DNA from: Oegoconia quadripuncta
Taxonomy: Eukaryota > Arthropoda > Insecta > Lepidoptera > Autostichidae
Reading direction: 5' to 3'
DNA length: 64,000 bases
Assembly (NCBI GenBank): GCA_949316235.1
Contig: OX438753.1
Span: 22,066,801 to 22,130,800, forward strand
Shown here: piece after piece, positions 43,084-53,908 of the stretch
How the letters are laid out: the number at the start of each line of letters is the position of its first letter
Position numbering within the stretch: position 1 is the stretch's first letter
The notes under the pieces: generated by a model
Told to the model about the DNA's origin: nothing
The model's database searches: none
What the model saw: the letters and a program-made list of their open reading frames with translations, nothing else
Translations under genes and position numbers: made by a program

Positions 43084-43715
43084 TATATATATATATATTG
43101 TTTAAAGTCTATTCATTCTTAGGTTTTGTTGTTATGTAAACAGACACTTCTCAAAGACTTTCCTCTAGGATTTCACAATAACCATCACTTAAAATGTTGT
43201 TTTGTACTTATATTGCATTGCAATTTTCCACTTCCCTGTCTTTAAAGGCTAATTCTAGCAAAACTAGATCGTTAAGTACTGCTTTTTATTGGTGATTCTG
43301 AAAAATGAGCGTTAAGCGCATTTTTTAAGCCTACTAAGAAACCATGAAGTCACCTGTTTAGATTTTTAATTTAAATTTGAAAATTTAGATCATAATTCAA
43401 AAAACGTATTTTTTTCCCTTGAGGCCTACATTTACATAATTTTTATCAAAGTTATGAAGCTGATTATTTTATGTATAAAAGTACAAACCATGCTGATACA
43501 GTTACAAAAAAAAAAATTGAAAAAAGTCTTCTACTTTTTGTTTTAGATTTTTTTAAGATAGTCAGGTCGAAAATACTCAAAAATTCAGAAAAAAATTCAT
43601 AACTTGAAAACCGTGAAAAATCGCGGAACATACATGGGGGTGATTCAAATACCCCACGACACGAGGGACCTGTTTTTTTTCTTTGGACGTCAATCTTCCG
43701 GCCACCCTGTATAAA
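43084..43715. other. Unassigned; mariner-like right end at about 43690-43711
   Basis: 'aatcttccggccaccctg' followed by TA looks like a Tc1/mariner terminus; no left partner found. A (TA)n run lies at 43084-43098. Confidence 0.35.
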
Positions 43716-43796
43716 CGAAAAACAATCATAACTCAGGTACACATGTCCGTATTCATCACACAAACAAAATGCCCCTAGCGGGATTTGAACCACCAT
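43716..43796 (-). repeat. SINE-B, middle part
   Basis: 'aacaatcataactcaggtac' to 'gcccctagcgggatttgaac'; cut in the B box. Confidence 0.75.
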
Positions 43797-43866
43797 TTGA
43801 GCGGGAAATACACCAAAGAACTGTGTTAATTCAGCAAGCATGGCTGACCTGTCACCTTGTTTAGTC

Positions 43867-44392
43867 CAACTAATATGATAAATGCGAAAGTTTGGATGTT
43901 CGTTGGTTTGTTTATTTGTTTGTTTGTTCCTCAATCACGGCGAAACGGTTATAGCGAAATTAAATTTGGTTATATAGGTATAATATACCCTGGATTAAGA
44001 CATAGGATACTTTTTACCCCGATAAAGTGAGTAGTTCCCGCGGGATAAACAAATAATATAAAAATAATAATATAAATATCTTTGAACATACACACAGCGC
44101 CATCTAGTTCCACACTAAGCAACTAGGCTTGTAATATAGATACCGGATGGTTGATAAACTACACAAATACTTTTTTTTTTTTGTAAATAAATACACATAT
44201 AAATGAAAAACATCCATAACTCGGGAACACATGTCTTTATTCATCATACAAACATGCCCCTAGCGGGATTCGAACCCACGACCTTTTGGTATAGCAGCAG
44301 AATTTCTAACCACTACATCAAAGAGGTCGTTAAATGAAATTTACCAGCGATAAAGCTATTCCACGCAGGCGAAGCAGCGGGCGGAAAGCTAG
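43867..44392 (+). mobile_element. Helitron-like non-autonomous element, split by SINE-B
   Basis: Starts 'taatatgataaatgcgaaag', runs through 'ttaccccgataaagtgagta' and 'ttcccgcgggataaac', is interrupted at 44061-44331, and ends 'gggcggaaagctag' before T. A CTAG/T end and GC-rich 3' sequence, without inverted repeats or target duplication, fit Helitron insertion. I recognise the sequence as a common lepidopteran repeat. Confidence 0.6.
44061..44331 (-). repeat. SINE-B, full length, inside the Helitron-like element
   Basis: Tail (TATT)n side at 44061, head 'gacctctttgatgtagtgg' at 44331. B box 'gtgggttcgaatcccgc' intact. Confidence 0.87.
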
Positions 44393-45194
44393 TCTTTAAT
44401 ATAAAAAAAAACGCACTCAAGTAGGACCACGCATTACTCTGATATTATTTGCACAAAGACTAGACACACAGACATACACGCGACGCCATTAAACACAAAA
44501 CATTCGCCATTTTTCGTCCAGCGTTAAAATTGCGCGCTATTGCGTCGCGCCTCAGCCTCTTGGACAGCTATTGACAAACGTAATTTATATATTATGAATG
44601 TATTATATTTTTCTGTCTCTGCTATTGGCATTCATTACAATAAGGAAAATGTCCTTGACGAGTGTTCTCTTAGGCGAGTTGCCAACTTGGATCATCTAGA
44701 AATAACGTTATCGTCGAAATTGCTTGGGGTGCGGAGATTACGCGCCAAGCGAGCAAACTCTACGGCGCCAATCAAAAAATAAGCCAGAATTGATATCAGA
44801 ATTTCATTTATAACCAGTGTTACTACTGTAGGAATCTTGTAGTGGACTTTGTAGGGCTGGTCACAATAAATGTCCAAGTAATATTTCTGTAAGTCCTTTA
44901 TTTTGCACTTACTTAGTTGACACTGTATAACGGAGCGCGTGTTCATACGCGAGAGAGCCATAGAGCAGAGAGCCCTCTTTGTTGCCATATAATATAACAT
45001 ATTTTAAATTGAATGTGACCAGCAACAACTACCAGTAGTACGGGTCAAGAAAAATCCCGTAGTACTACCAAGCGATCCAGTAGTACCACGGGAAGTTTTT
45101 TTTTACCCGTGGTACATCTACATTTTCAATAATTTTAAGACCGACCCGACATATTTTTATATGTACTCGTATTTCTGCAGTAGGTCCAATCTTA
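44393..45194. other. Unassigned; 'gtttttcgtc' repeat at 44440-44520
   Basis: 44440-44520 belongs with 14755-14840. Frames at 44540-45000 overlap on both strands and show no motif. Confidence 0.35.
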
Positions 45195-45560
45195 ATTTTT
45201 TTTTTTGACGCGGGGAGACTCATTACGTATACCTACCGCTCGCCTGGGGGACGGCGAGACAGTTATATGGGACTCCCCTCCCTATCGGGTCTAGCGCACC
45301 CTTGGTAGGGGGCGCTGTCGTGCTTCACACCGCGATCAACGAGCGGTAAGAAGCGCGGCAGGGCCCGATGCGACGACATCCCCCCCAGGTCGCTCCGGGG
45401 GGTGTCATCCTCTGGGGGTGCCATGTTGGATTTTTTACCATAAAATGTATCCTATGACACTCCAGGTATCAAGACGAATCTAACGAGACCATGCACTTCG
45501 AAATCGGTCAAGCCGTTTAGGATACAGGACGTAACGTAGAAATATACATCACTTGAAAAA
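45195..45560. repeat. GC-rich repeat-like block joined to the 'gtcaagccgtttagg' family
   Basis: 45210-45415 is strikingly GC-rich ('cgctcgcctgggggacggcg', 'gtcgctccggggggtgtcat'), probably a LINE untranslated segment. 45415-45560 is a copy of the dispersed repeat seen at 6405. Confidence 0.45.
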
Positions 45561-45612
45561 CATAACTCATCATCATCACGAATTGAAGATATACCTAGTA
45601 GAAACAGTGACG

Positions 45613-45818
45613 GTTTTTTTTTTATGAACAACGGATTGGTACTTGACCTCAATCACGCCTGATGTTAAGTGAAGATGGTGGTAGCTAGCCAGGCGGACAT
45701 TTAAAATGCCCTACCACCAACCAAACCGAGTACTTAAACATGTACCCCGCTGGGGATCGAACCCGCGACCTCCGAATCGTAAACCCAATGTTGTTTACAT
45801 TGATCCACGGAGGCGGTT
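45613..45818 (-). repeat. SINE-A with internal deletion
   Basis: Tail 'gttaagtgaagatg' runs straight into 'gtggtagctagccagg', skipping about 125 bp. AAGATG occurs at both deletion edges in full copies. Confidence 0.88.
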
Positions 45819-46435
45819 GTTTGACTAGTCTGATATTTGTAAGTCACTTCTTGGATAATAAATAAGTTGAATATTTTTTGTAAAGGCGGTATATGTCGAT
45901 CTCTAATAGTTTGGTTGGGCTCTTGTGTTTCCTAATCAGGGTCACCAGGTACTCCAGATCTTCGATTATCCTAGTTTTTATAGTTTTTCCTTTATGTGGC
46001 CATTAAACCATAACTCTGTACCAAATTTCAGCTCTCTGAGTTTATGGGAAGTACTAGTTCTATTTTGATGATCATGAGTGAGTGAGTGAGTGAGTGAGTG
46101 TCATAAATGCGAAACTTTGCTTTCGCGTAACTTCGGAACTAAATGACCTACAGACTTGAAATTTTGGATTTTAAGAATGTGATTATAGCTTACTGGATGA
46201 CGAAAATTTCTGCGTTCTAGTCTTATCCAGAGGTTCTAAAATAGGGGCCTGAAAATGCGGCGAAATGGTTCCAGTAAAGGATGGTACGGCAGTGTTTGCT
46301 TCGCGCTCGACTTGGCGGGGGCACTGCCGTGCCCCCCGATAAATATCCTTGGATGGGTGAACACTTTGTGGCATTTTAAATATGAGTGTTTCCGTGACTT
46401 CAATTAAAGGCAGTATTTAAGTCAATTTGATAGTT
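45819..46435. other. Unassigned; (GAGT)n at 46075-46100
   Basis: The tetranucleotide run sits in a 'ccaaatttcagctctctgag'... 'tttgctttcgcgtaacttcg' context typical of a dispersed lepidopteran repeat. 46290-46350 contains a repeated GGCACTGCCGTGCC-like motif. Confidence 0.45.
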
Positions 46436-46578
46436 TAATACCCTGACTAATACGACGTGCCCACCGAAGCACGGAAATTTTCGTATAAAAATGTCTCCCA
46501 TCCAAGGACTGACCGCGTCAGACATTGTTTCTCTTCGCTAATCGAAATCGAATAGCGAAAGCGACTGCGCCACGAGTG
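46436..46578 (-). repeat. 5S-SINE copy
   Basis: 5S-like part 46544-46494 (minus: 'gtcagtccttggatgggag'), then 'ccgtgcttcggtgggcacgt' downstream, a block different from the copy at 3663. Head 'ctcgtggcgcagtcgc' present. Confidence 0.6.
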
Positions 46579-46755
46579 ATTCTAAATAACAACAACAGTA
46601 CATAAATTACTCACTATAACAAACAGTTTCAAATAATATCAGGTCTATAATAAGTAATAGGAGTGGATAACCCTCAAGAGATAACACTACACGTAATTAT
46701 GTTATTAAAAAGTATTACAAAACAGTCAATTAGTTATATGAAAAACAACACAACA

Positions 46756-47084
46756 ACCGCCTCCGTGGCTCAATATAAACAACATTGGGTTTACGATACG
46801 GAGGTCGCGGGTTCGATCATCCAGCGGGGTACATGTTTAAGTACGCGGTTTGGTTGGTGGCAGGGCATTTTAAATATCCGCCTGGCTAGCTACCACCATC
46901 TTATCTAAATCTGCCGTCAAGCTGCAATGTTAATAGCATTGTTGTGTTCCGGTTGTCAGAGATAAGGTAGCCAGTCCCCCCCAAATGTGTTGGGGTTTCC
47001 GGGTGGTCTACTTTCTACCTCGTCTTCATTTAACATCAGGAGTGATTGAGGTTCAGTACCAACCCGTTGTGCATAAAAATAAAT
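46756..47084 (+). repeat. SINE-A, full length, plus strand
   Basis: Head 'cgcctccgtggctcaatata', B box 'gcgggttcgatcatcc' slightly altered, body complete, poly-A short. Confidence 0.9.
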
Positions 47085-47251
47085 TAGATTAAAGAATTGT
47101 GTGATTGGTGAAAAGGTGTGGGTTGCAAGATGACGTAGTGAGAGAGATAGAATATATATATAAAAAGGGTCGGTAAAGGTCAACCAAGAACAACGTCAAT
47201 CAAGTGACTGATGTTCTCACAAAAGTATTGTTACTGAAACTGTTGAAAAAT

Positions 47252-47370
47252 TCTTTTTTTATTATGCATAACGGGTTCGTGCTTGACCTCAATCACACCT
47301 GATGCTAAGTGAAGATGAGGTCGAAGGTGGAAGCGTACTGACCCGGAAACCCCAACACATTTGGGGAACT
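47252..47370 (-). repeat. SINE-A, 3' third
   Basis: Poly-T start to 'cacatttggggaact', then replaced by LINE sequence. Confidence 0.85.
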
Positions 47371-47520
47371 ACAGAATGCGGACAGACGACATGATAAAGG
47401 TCGCGGGAAATCGTTGGATGCAGGCCTTCCAGCCGGTCACTCTGGAATTCTATGGGGGGGGGGGGGGGGGGGGGCTATGTTCTGCAGTGGAGGTCCTGTG
47501 GCTGATATGATGATTATATC
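47371..47520 (+). pseudogene. RTE-type LINE end with a 21-G run
   Basis: Plus strand 'RMRTDDMIKVAGNRWMQA' and then the 'gttctgcagtggaggtcctg' end, as in RTE-like LINEs. A run of 21 G (47454-47474) sits where relatives have a short G stretch. Related to 15985-16250. Confidence 0.7.
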
Positions 47521-48034
47521 GTATTACTGACGCATGAGATCACATTGTTTATATGAAAATGTGGCCAATACATGATTTATTTGTCATATAAGGGTTCCAT
47601 TCCAAGTGAGGTAGGGAATCGTAAAAATTGCATATTGATGATTTCGCTTTGGAATTCTTGTCTATGGTATAACGACGCCTTGCTCAGTAATTTCTACGAA
47701 AACATGTTATTACCACGGAGACCAAGCCTCGCGGTCCCAAACCCACTCAGCCTAAAAGCATTTTAATGTTTCGTACGTATTACTTATGTGAATACTTAGG
47801 AATTAGAGGATTGTAATGTGCGAATTTAATTTAAAGTCAACGTCACTTTGTAAATGTTGCGTAGTCGTTAGGTCGATTGTTCCGAGACAGAGTTCACAGG
47901 GCCGAGCGATTTGTTGGCTATCCTCTGATTCGTATTTTATATAATTTATTACAAATAGATAGAGGATGTACAAAATGTGCTAGTTTATCTCTAAACAGAG
48001 ATTTCTTTCAACAACTACTTTTACAGAAAATGAC
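47521..48034. other. Unassigned; LINE-F-like scrap at 47960-48015
   Basis: 'agaggatgtacaaaatgtgc' and 'aaacagagatttctttcaac' match the 6900-6970 fragment. No gene. Confidence 0.4.
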
Positions 48035-48310
48035 TATGACCTGTTTGATGTGTAGGGGTTAGAAACTCAGACCGCTATGTTTAGAGTTCGCAGGTTCGAA
48101 TCCAGCTAGAGGCATATCAAAAATCAAAAAAATCGTTTATTTCCTTTACTACAAGTATGGCAATACAAGTTGTAGGATCCTCCTTTTAAGCTTACAAAAG
48201 CCTGTAGTAGGATGAACCACTCTTCCATATCATATGTTAGCAAGGTTAGCATATGTGTGATGAATACGCACATATACCCGAAGTACGGATGTTTGCATTT
48301 ATAATATGAG
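48035..48310 (+). repeat. SINE-B split by a LINE fragment
   Basis: Head and B box at 48035-48117, continuation 'catatgtgtgatgaatacgc' from 48251. GCATAT is duplicated at 48112-48117 and 48249-48254 around the insert. Confidence 0.8.
48118..48248 (-). repeat. 5'-truncated LINE insertion with target duplication
   Basis: Minus strand ends '...aaacgatttttttgatttttg', a simple tail, with GCATAT on both sides. Confidence 0.75.
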
Positions 48311-48367
48311 GTAAATTTATCACATGTCTAATATTGCATTATTTAATAAAATTAGTGATAAATAGGA

Positions 48368-48570
48368 TGATAGAAAAGTTAAAAAGAAATCGTTTGGCTT
48401 GGTATGGACATGTTATGAGGAGGGATGAAACACATGTTACTAAGGGAGTATGAATATGGATGTCGATGGTTGGAAAGGAAGAGGAAGACCACGGAAAAGA
48501 TGGATGGATTGTGTGAGCGGTGACATGAACGAAAAGGGCGTGAATGAGGAGGTAACGACTGATAGAGGAG
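48368..48570 (+). pseudogene. LINE ORF2 C-terminal piece (RTE-like)
   Basis: Plus strand 'RLAWYGHVMRRDETHVT' (reading interrupted by a frameshift near 48445), then 'GWKGRGRPRKRWMDCV'. These are stock blocks of the region after the reverse transcriptase in RTE-like LINEs. It joins directly to a different LINE end. Confidence 0.7.
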
Positions 48571-48850
48571 ATGACTGATTGTGAATGTGGAGATGGAGAG
48601 CAATCGGCACATCATATCTTATGGGAATGCGAAAATTGTAGTAAGGAGCGCGAACTCATGCTTGACGACCTAAATTCAGAAATCCGTCCGGTATTCTACG
48701 GCGATCTGGTTTTAAACAGACATAACTTCCGAGCTTTCAAGCGTTTTTGCCATTCGTATTATTAGCCTTCTGGTACCGACAGGCTAACTGCATCTAGGCG
48801 CAGTCCGTGGTGTATACGAAAGCAGGAGGCCGAGCTTCACTCGCCCTCCT
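48571..48850 (+). pseudogene. LINE C-terminus with Cys-His motif and 3' region
   Basis: 'DCECGDGEQSAHHILWECEN' is the CXCX..HX..C end common to R1/Jockey/I-type ORF2 proteins. The frame closes at 48765, with a GC-rich 3' untranslated region after it. Upstream protein missing. Confidence 0.7.
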
Positions 48851-49058
48851 TCCCCATAGGGATGGCCCTAGTGCCATGTTGCATTTCATTGGCTACACTC
48901 CCATTGCCAAGGGGGGAAGTGGGAAACCTTTTTCTTACTTACACATCCCTATTTCTTTCTTTAATTAGCCTGGGGTCCAAGGTAGCAATAGAGTCACGTA
49001 GGGCACCGTCTACCTTCAGTAGGCGCCGTGGCGAGTACCACTGTTGATCCTGGCTTAT

Positions 49059-49108
49059 AGGAGTTACAGTGGGAGGAGTGTCTCCACACTCCTCCCACTG
49101 TAACTCCT
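49059..49108. repeat. Perfect 23-bp hairpin with 4-nt loop
   Basis: Left arm 'aggagttacagtgggagg' to 49081, loop CTCC, exact complement 49086-49108. Downstream, 'ctgtaactcctataa' repeats part of an arm. Confidence 0.9.
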
Positions 49109-49246
49109 ACAAGCCTATAACTGTAACTGTAACACTGTAACTCCTATAAATGGGATTGATAGAGGAGATTGGAAGAAAGAAATAAATTGGGACTAGTATA
49201 TCTTTTTATTTACCTGAAACAACAAATTTATAAAACACAATTAAAA

Positions 49247-49560
49247 ATACCTATATCTTATTAGAAAAAATACGCCGTCCAACTCGCTTCCGTGAGGCAT
49301 AGTACCTAGTACGCTAGCGCTATTGCCCCGCTGAATGCATAAGCTCAGCTGCTGAGCAAAGTAGGTACCAGCTCTTACATCTCCAGAGGCGTGGACCAGT
49401 CTAACGGATAAATCCTTTACAAAACGTTTCATGTCAGAAGACCACGGGCCCAAAGTCTCCACTGCAAGCGCCGCAAACTCGTGGTTTATAGAGATTGACG
49501 CATATTTACGGCGCTTGTTACTTTGAGCTTGTTCAGCCGCGGTTCCAGCTCTTTGCGGCA
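49247..49560 (-). pseudogene. LINE C-terminal fragment, 'VETLGP' family
   Basis: Minus strand: 'SNKRRKYASINHEFAAL' then 'VETLGPWSSDMKRFVKDL', 'SGDVRAGTYFAQQLS' and 'QRGNSASVLGT' to a stop. The frame is open through about 100 codons, more complete than 18280-18480. Upstream domains are absent, so clade is unknown. Confidence 0.6.
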
Positions 49561-50189
49561 GTTCCTTGTATATGGGACGGTGCCAAAGTGTCCCCGTCGC
49601 TTACCGTGGGAGTAGTAAAACACGATTATGGTACTTTACCCCAAAAAACATCTATAGATTTGCTTCTTTCATCTGCCATGGGACATGCCACCCCTCGTCA
49701 CGTACCTATGCATTTCTGTGTACTTCGATTGGTGTATCGTGGATGTTAAATCAGGTAAAAATACAGATTGTCTGATATCGGTGACAGTTAGGCCCATTGA
49801 TGGAACAAGATACATATATAAAATAAAATTTTAAAAAATACTCACTGGTTTTAAGTACGGAAATTACTTATATTGCGCAGAGTGAACACCTTATTCGTAG
49901 TACAATTTTCAATAAAAAACTGTCCAATCCACTCAAGATATTTGATTTTTATAAAACGTGTGGTAGACATGTCAGCACTGGCGCAGTAACTTTACAATTT
50001 GCTTATTGTGAGAACTAGTCAATTAAAATATTATTAATATTATTATAGATTATTAATGTATAAACTTAATAGGTATAATTACTAATTTTAACATTAAAAA
50101 AATATATTTATTTAAAAACAGTAACAAATAAAGAGATGGAACTTATATATAAACTAGAACAAATGTAAAAAAATGGGGTCGCGAGGCAA
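49561..50189. other. Unassigned; LINE-G piece at 49590-49745
   Basis: 49590-49745 has 'catctatagatttgcttc' and 'cgtcacgtacctatgc', LINE-G-like. The rest is AT-rich. Confidence 0.4.
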
Positions 50190-50620
50190 GGTACCCAAAA
50201 CGCTGGCGGCGTTTCCTCGTTGTATGCAGATACTTAGCGTTGGGCGAGATAACAACCAGCTCTCGGGTCACCAGTGACATCGACTAGGCGCTTTGAAATA
50301 TCAAAGAAAAATTTAAGAGCGCCCGGCCCTCATGGACCTAAAGTTTCGACTCCGAAAGCTAGGAAAATGTATTCGGAACCGATGTCTCTATATTTGTTCA
50401 TTTTGATGTTTTCCGCCGTCTCGGCGGCTACAACTGGCCTCCTTGAGGTTCCTTGGAGGTGAGACGGGGCGAGAGTGTCAACACAAGTGGCATCCCACAC
50501 TAAGGCCCGACCCATACTCCAAGGAATCAAGGTCATTCCGTCCGGTCTCTTGCCGTTGCCCCGTAAAATACCATTCGGTTCAAGAACAGCAGGTACGTTG
50601 ACGGAGGCAAGAGAACGGGG
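50190..50620 (-). pseudogene. LINE C-terminal fragment, 'VETLGP' family, longest
   Basis: Minus strand: 'MTLIPWSMGRALVWDATC' then 'DTLAPSHLQGTS', 'AAETAENIKMNKYRDIG', 'AFGVETLGP', and after a disturbance 'QRL..CIQRGNAA'. It extends the family upstream of the other two copies. Blocks and order are those of a conserved terminal domain in some arthropod LINE proteins. Function of the domain unknown to me. Confidence 0.65.
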
Positions 50621-50944
50621 ACAATGTCGTTTACATATTTAATTTATAATAAATAATACATATATAATGTCGTTTAAATATTTAATTTAGACACCAGATA
50701 TTTAACATTTTAACATTGTTTTTTTTTTTTAAATTACTATTGGATGAGGATCAAGACTGTTACACATATAAGTAAAGGAGAAACGTGAAAATAGGGAATA
50801 GCAAAAGCTACAATTTCAAGTATATTTTTCCAATGCGCCATCGTATTATGCCCGATTTACACGTGGACGGTGTTTATAATGGCGAGTGCCTATCCAGTCG
50901 CTGTTTACACGTATCAAGTGTCATTTCATTTGAAATATACAGAA
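50621..50944. other. Unassigned
   Basis: AT-rich; 50800-50940 has a short open frame with no motif. Confidence 0.35.
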
Positions 50945-51258
50945 ATGCACAAGTTATTAAGAAAGCATATTATAAAATATCAGATTATTTAGATGATAAA
51001 CAATCATGGACATAACCAGCCCGTTCGCATAACCAGGCTATTTCACAATTAATAATGAAATATTATAATATAAAATAATAATTTTGTAATATAAAAACCT
51101 TTTTTTAAAAAGAGCGACCTCTCGAGTTTCTTGCTTGTTCTTCTCAGGGGAAAATTGCCTTTTGAACAAGCAGTAGCTTTAAAAATGTAAAATCTGACTA
51201 TTTTAAGTGTACCCTGTGTACCTACAAAACAAAGCATTTTTTGATTTTGATTTTGATT
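50945..51258 (+). repeat. LINE-C 3' end
   Basis: 'aagttattaagaaagcatat' to '(ttttga)n' tail. Corresponds to the last 310 bp of 39211-39777. Confidence 0.8.
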
Positions 51259-51847
51259 TCACAGGGGGTGAGCTCATCGCCGTTGAAACGTGCAAAAACT
51301 CCCAGGCTGATGCTGTGGATGTCCAGGAGTAGGCCACAGTATGTAGAGAGATGAGGATGAGCCGGATCTTTGAGTCGTTGTCAGTGACAACTATATTAAA
51401 AAGGTATCACGTTCACAAACAATTACACATGTACATAAAATTACTTTTATACTGGTAAAAAGGAATAAACAGAATTTATTTAGTTTTGTAGTTCAAACAC
51501 TATTAATAGAAAAGTAAACGTCCAGTCTTTGTAACCGTAAATTATAAACTCATTAAACAAAAGATACACAGAAAGAGAGAGAGAAAGAAAGAACAGGCAG
51601 AGTTCAAATTTTGAATTTAAAATATTATGACAACCGAAAAAGAAACAAACTAGGAAAATACTGAATAAAGAGAACCAACGAGGCTCATGGCGTCTCGTTA
51701 CATTAGTCGCATTTTACGACACCCATGGGAAGAGACGGGTTAGTTATATTCTAAGTAAGTTAAAAAATTTAACATTTCCAAGTGAAAATGTTATCCTATG
51801 AAATAAAATCTATTCACTATGGAGTGTACCCTGTCATTTTGGTATAA
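51259..51847. other. Unassigned; LINE-G scraps
   Basis: 51258-51330 ('acagggggtgagctcatcgc') and 51680-51750 ('attttacgacacccatggg') belong to LINE-G. Other parts not recognised. Confidence 0.4.
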
Positions 51848-52050
51848 TAAATAAATAATAATAATAAATATATTTGCGCTACACACACAGCGTCATCTAG
51901 TTCCACATTTAGCAACTAGACTTGTAATATGGATACAAGATGGTTGATATACTACACAAACACATCCATAACTCGGGACCACAAACACATGTCTGTATTC
52001 ATCATTTTATGCTAAACATATGCCCCTAGATTCGAACCAAGTTGTAAGTT
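51848..52050 (-). repeat. SINE-B, head missing
   Basis: 'cacagcgtcatctagttcc' through 'catatgcccctagattcgaa'. B box has lost 'gcgg' and the head is replaced. Confidence 0.78.
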
Positions 52051-52160
52051 GCAAGTGAAAGGCAAGTTGCACTGATCACTGTCCGATTGGTTTACAGCAC
52101 TGTCCACTGTATTTCTGCACTGTACTAATCACCGTCTGAGTGTAAATCGGGCCTTATTAA

Positions 52161-52407
52161 TATATAATATAATAAATAAATAAATATTTCGGACACTTAC
52201 ACCAATCATCTAGTCCCAAACTAAGCAAAGCTTGTACTATGGATACTAGATAACGGATAAACATACATAAATGTTTATATAAACATCCATGACTCAGGAA
52301 TAAATGTTCATATTCATCACACAAACATTTACCCGTCGCGGGATTCGAACCCGCAACCGTTGGTTTCGCTGATAGGGTCACTATCCACTACACCAATCGG
52401 TCGTCAA
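52161..52407 (-). repeat. SINE-C, full length
   Basis: Reference copy. Minus strand: head 'gaccgattggtgtagtggat', B box 'gcgggttcgaatcccgcg', then 'gggtaaatgtttgtgtgatg' and the AATATTTATTTATT end. Confidence 0.9.
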
Positions 52408-53189
52408 TTATTGCTATTATTATTGCTAGGTATTAGTAGTTTCCTCGGGTAAGGGCTCACAATAGACTCGTTGAGGATCGTTTCGTTGATTGCACGACTC
52501 CATATCATTGTGCCTTCGCATTCAGTGCCTTCGGCGGCGTTCGTTATTATATTTCCAGATATAAAAGTATTACTTCTTCAGTGAACGAGGTAAGGTGAGA
52601 TATGAATGTTATGTCAGCAATGTACCTATCTACGTCTGTTTAAAGGTTTATCGTCGTCTCGAAATAGTTTCACCAAATTTTAAGAGCTCGAAAACTATTC
52701 ATCGAAGTTTTATTATCTATATAGGGTCTAACAAAATTAACCCGACAAACGTTGCAGAGTGTATGTACCTATACGATGTACCTATTACAAAAAAATAAAA
52801 CATTAAAGTTAATAGATTTTATTCAAAAAATAAAATTTTGGAAATGTAAATTTTGTGAGATGGACTTTAATGGCCGCACGTTCTAAGTACTTTGCCACGA
52901 CACACGTGACGCGGTGTCTTTGAAGACGCCGAAATGCGACCACAAGCCGCTCGCCGCCGGCGCCTGCCCCGGCGGCGGCGGCGGGCGTCCCGCGACTTGC
53001 TGTGATTGGTTGCGCCCTGTGCCCCGCCACCCCCTTTGGCGTCTTCCATATGAACGTTGCTTGTTTTTTCTCATTGATAAAATAAGGTACAATCGAAATG
53101 ACGTAGATCTGTTAATTTGTATTTTCATTTGCACTTACATTTAATTTTTTTTACATTGGTCTACAGGGTCCACTTAAAACACTGACTGT
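52408..53189. other. Unassigned; GC-rich island 52870-53045
   Basis: 52930-53030 is very GC- and CpG-rich, with an ATTGG box ('gtgattggttgcgcc'). Frames on both strands are low-complexity Arg/Gly. Could be a promoter or first exon of a host gene; no coding evidence. Confidence 0.35.
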
Positions 53190-53285
53190 GGTCTGATACT
53201 ACTCCATCAATCCGCACTGGGCCTGCGTGGTGCTTTATGATGACCAATACCCTCTTATAGTGAGAGAAGGCTGTGCCCTGTTTAC
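53190..53285 (+). repeat. Dispersed repeat shared with 3475-3560
   Basis: 'catcaatccgcactgggcct' then 'agtgagagaaggctgtgccc'. Confidence 0.4.
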
Positions 53286-53908
53286 GATTGGTCATACCTA
53301 CTATTTATGTAATAGGTAACGAATATTGTACTAGGACTACAGAAAAGTCGCGCAAGTGTAATGAAACCGTGCAGAAAAGTGACGTATATTCATGTACACT
53401 TGAAACAGGTGGATGGAAAGGTTCAATCAGTTTGTTGAAAGCTTTATTATGTTTCTTTCTTTTATACACAATGGGTTTATATTAAAAGAAAGTAGGTAAT
53501 CTCACTTCTTTTGAGTAGGTACTCGTGGAAATGAAAATTGTTCGGGATGCTGAGCTACTAGATTGATATGTAGAAGTTTCGTTTACTTTGATTTTACCCT
53601 GTAGCATGACATGTATGACGTAGAAGTGAAAGTGGGATAGTTGTATATTTCGTCCATGTGAATGAGCAGGACAAATATCGCGCCTGTCATGCTATTAGTG
53701 CAGAATTCTAATAAAAAGCGGCCTCAATTTTAATACGTGAACACGGATTTAGATAATGAGTCGCTGTAAGGCATTTGAAATTACCTGGACCACAGAAGTT
53801 TTGAAGAGCTTTCATGTAACAACTCCACTCATGGCTGTTAATGATGAGCCAAGAACAAATTAAATTAAGCCCACAGATTCACTATCATCTGGACATGTCA
53901 AGCATACT
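53286..53908. other. Unassigned
   Basis: No repeat family or motif recognised. Confidence 0.35.

Noticed and set aside
52809..53049. Arg/Gly-rich minus-strand ORFs
   Set aside because: Three overlapping frames are all open because of GC content; no single frame stands out.
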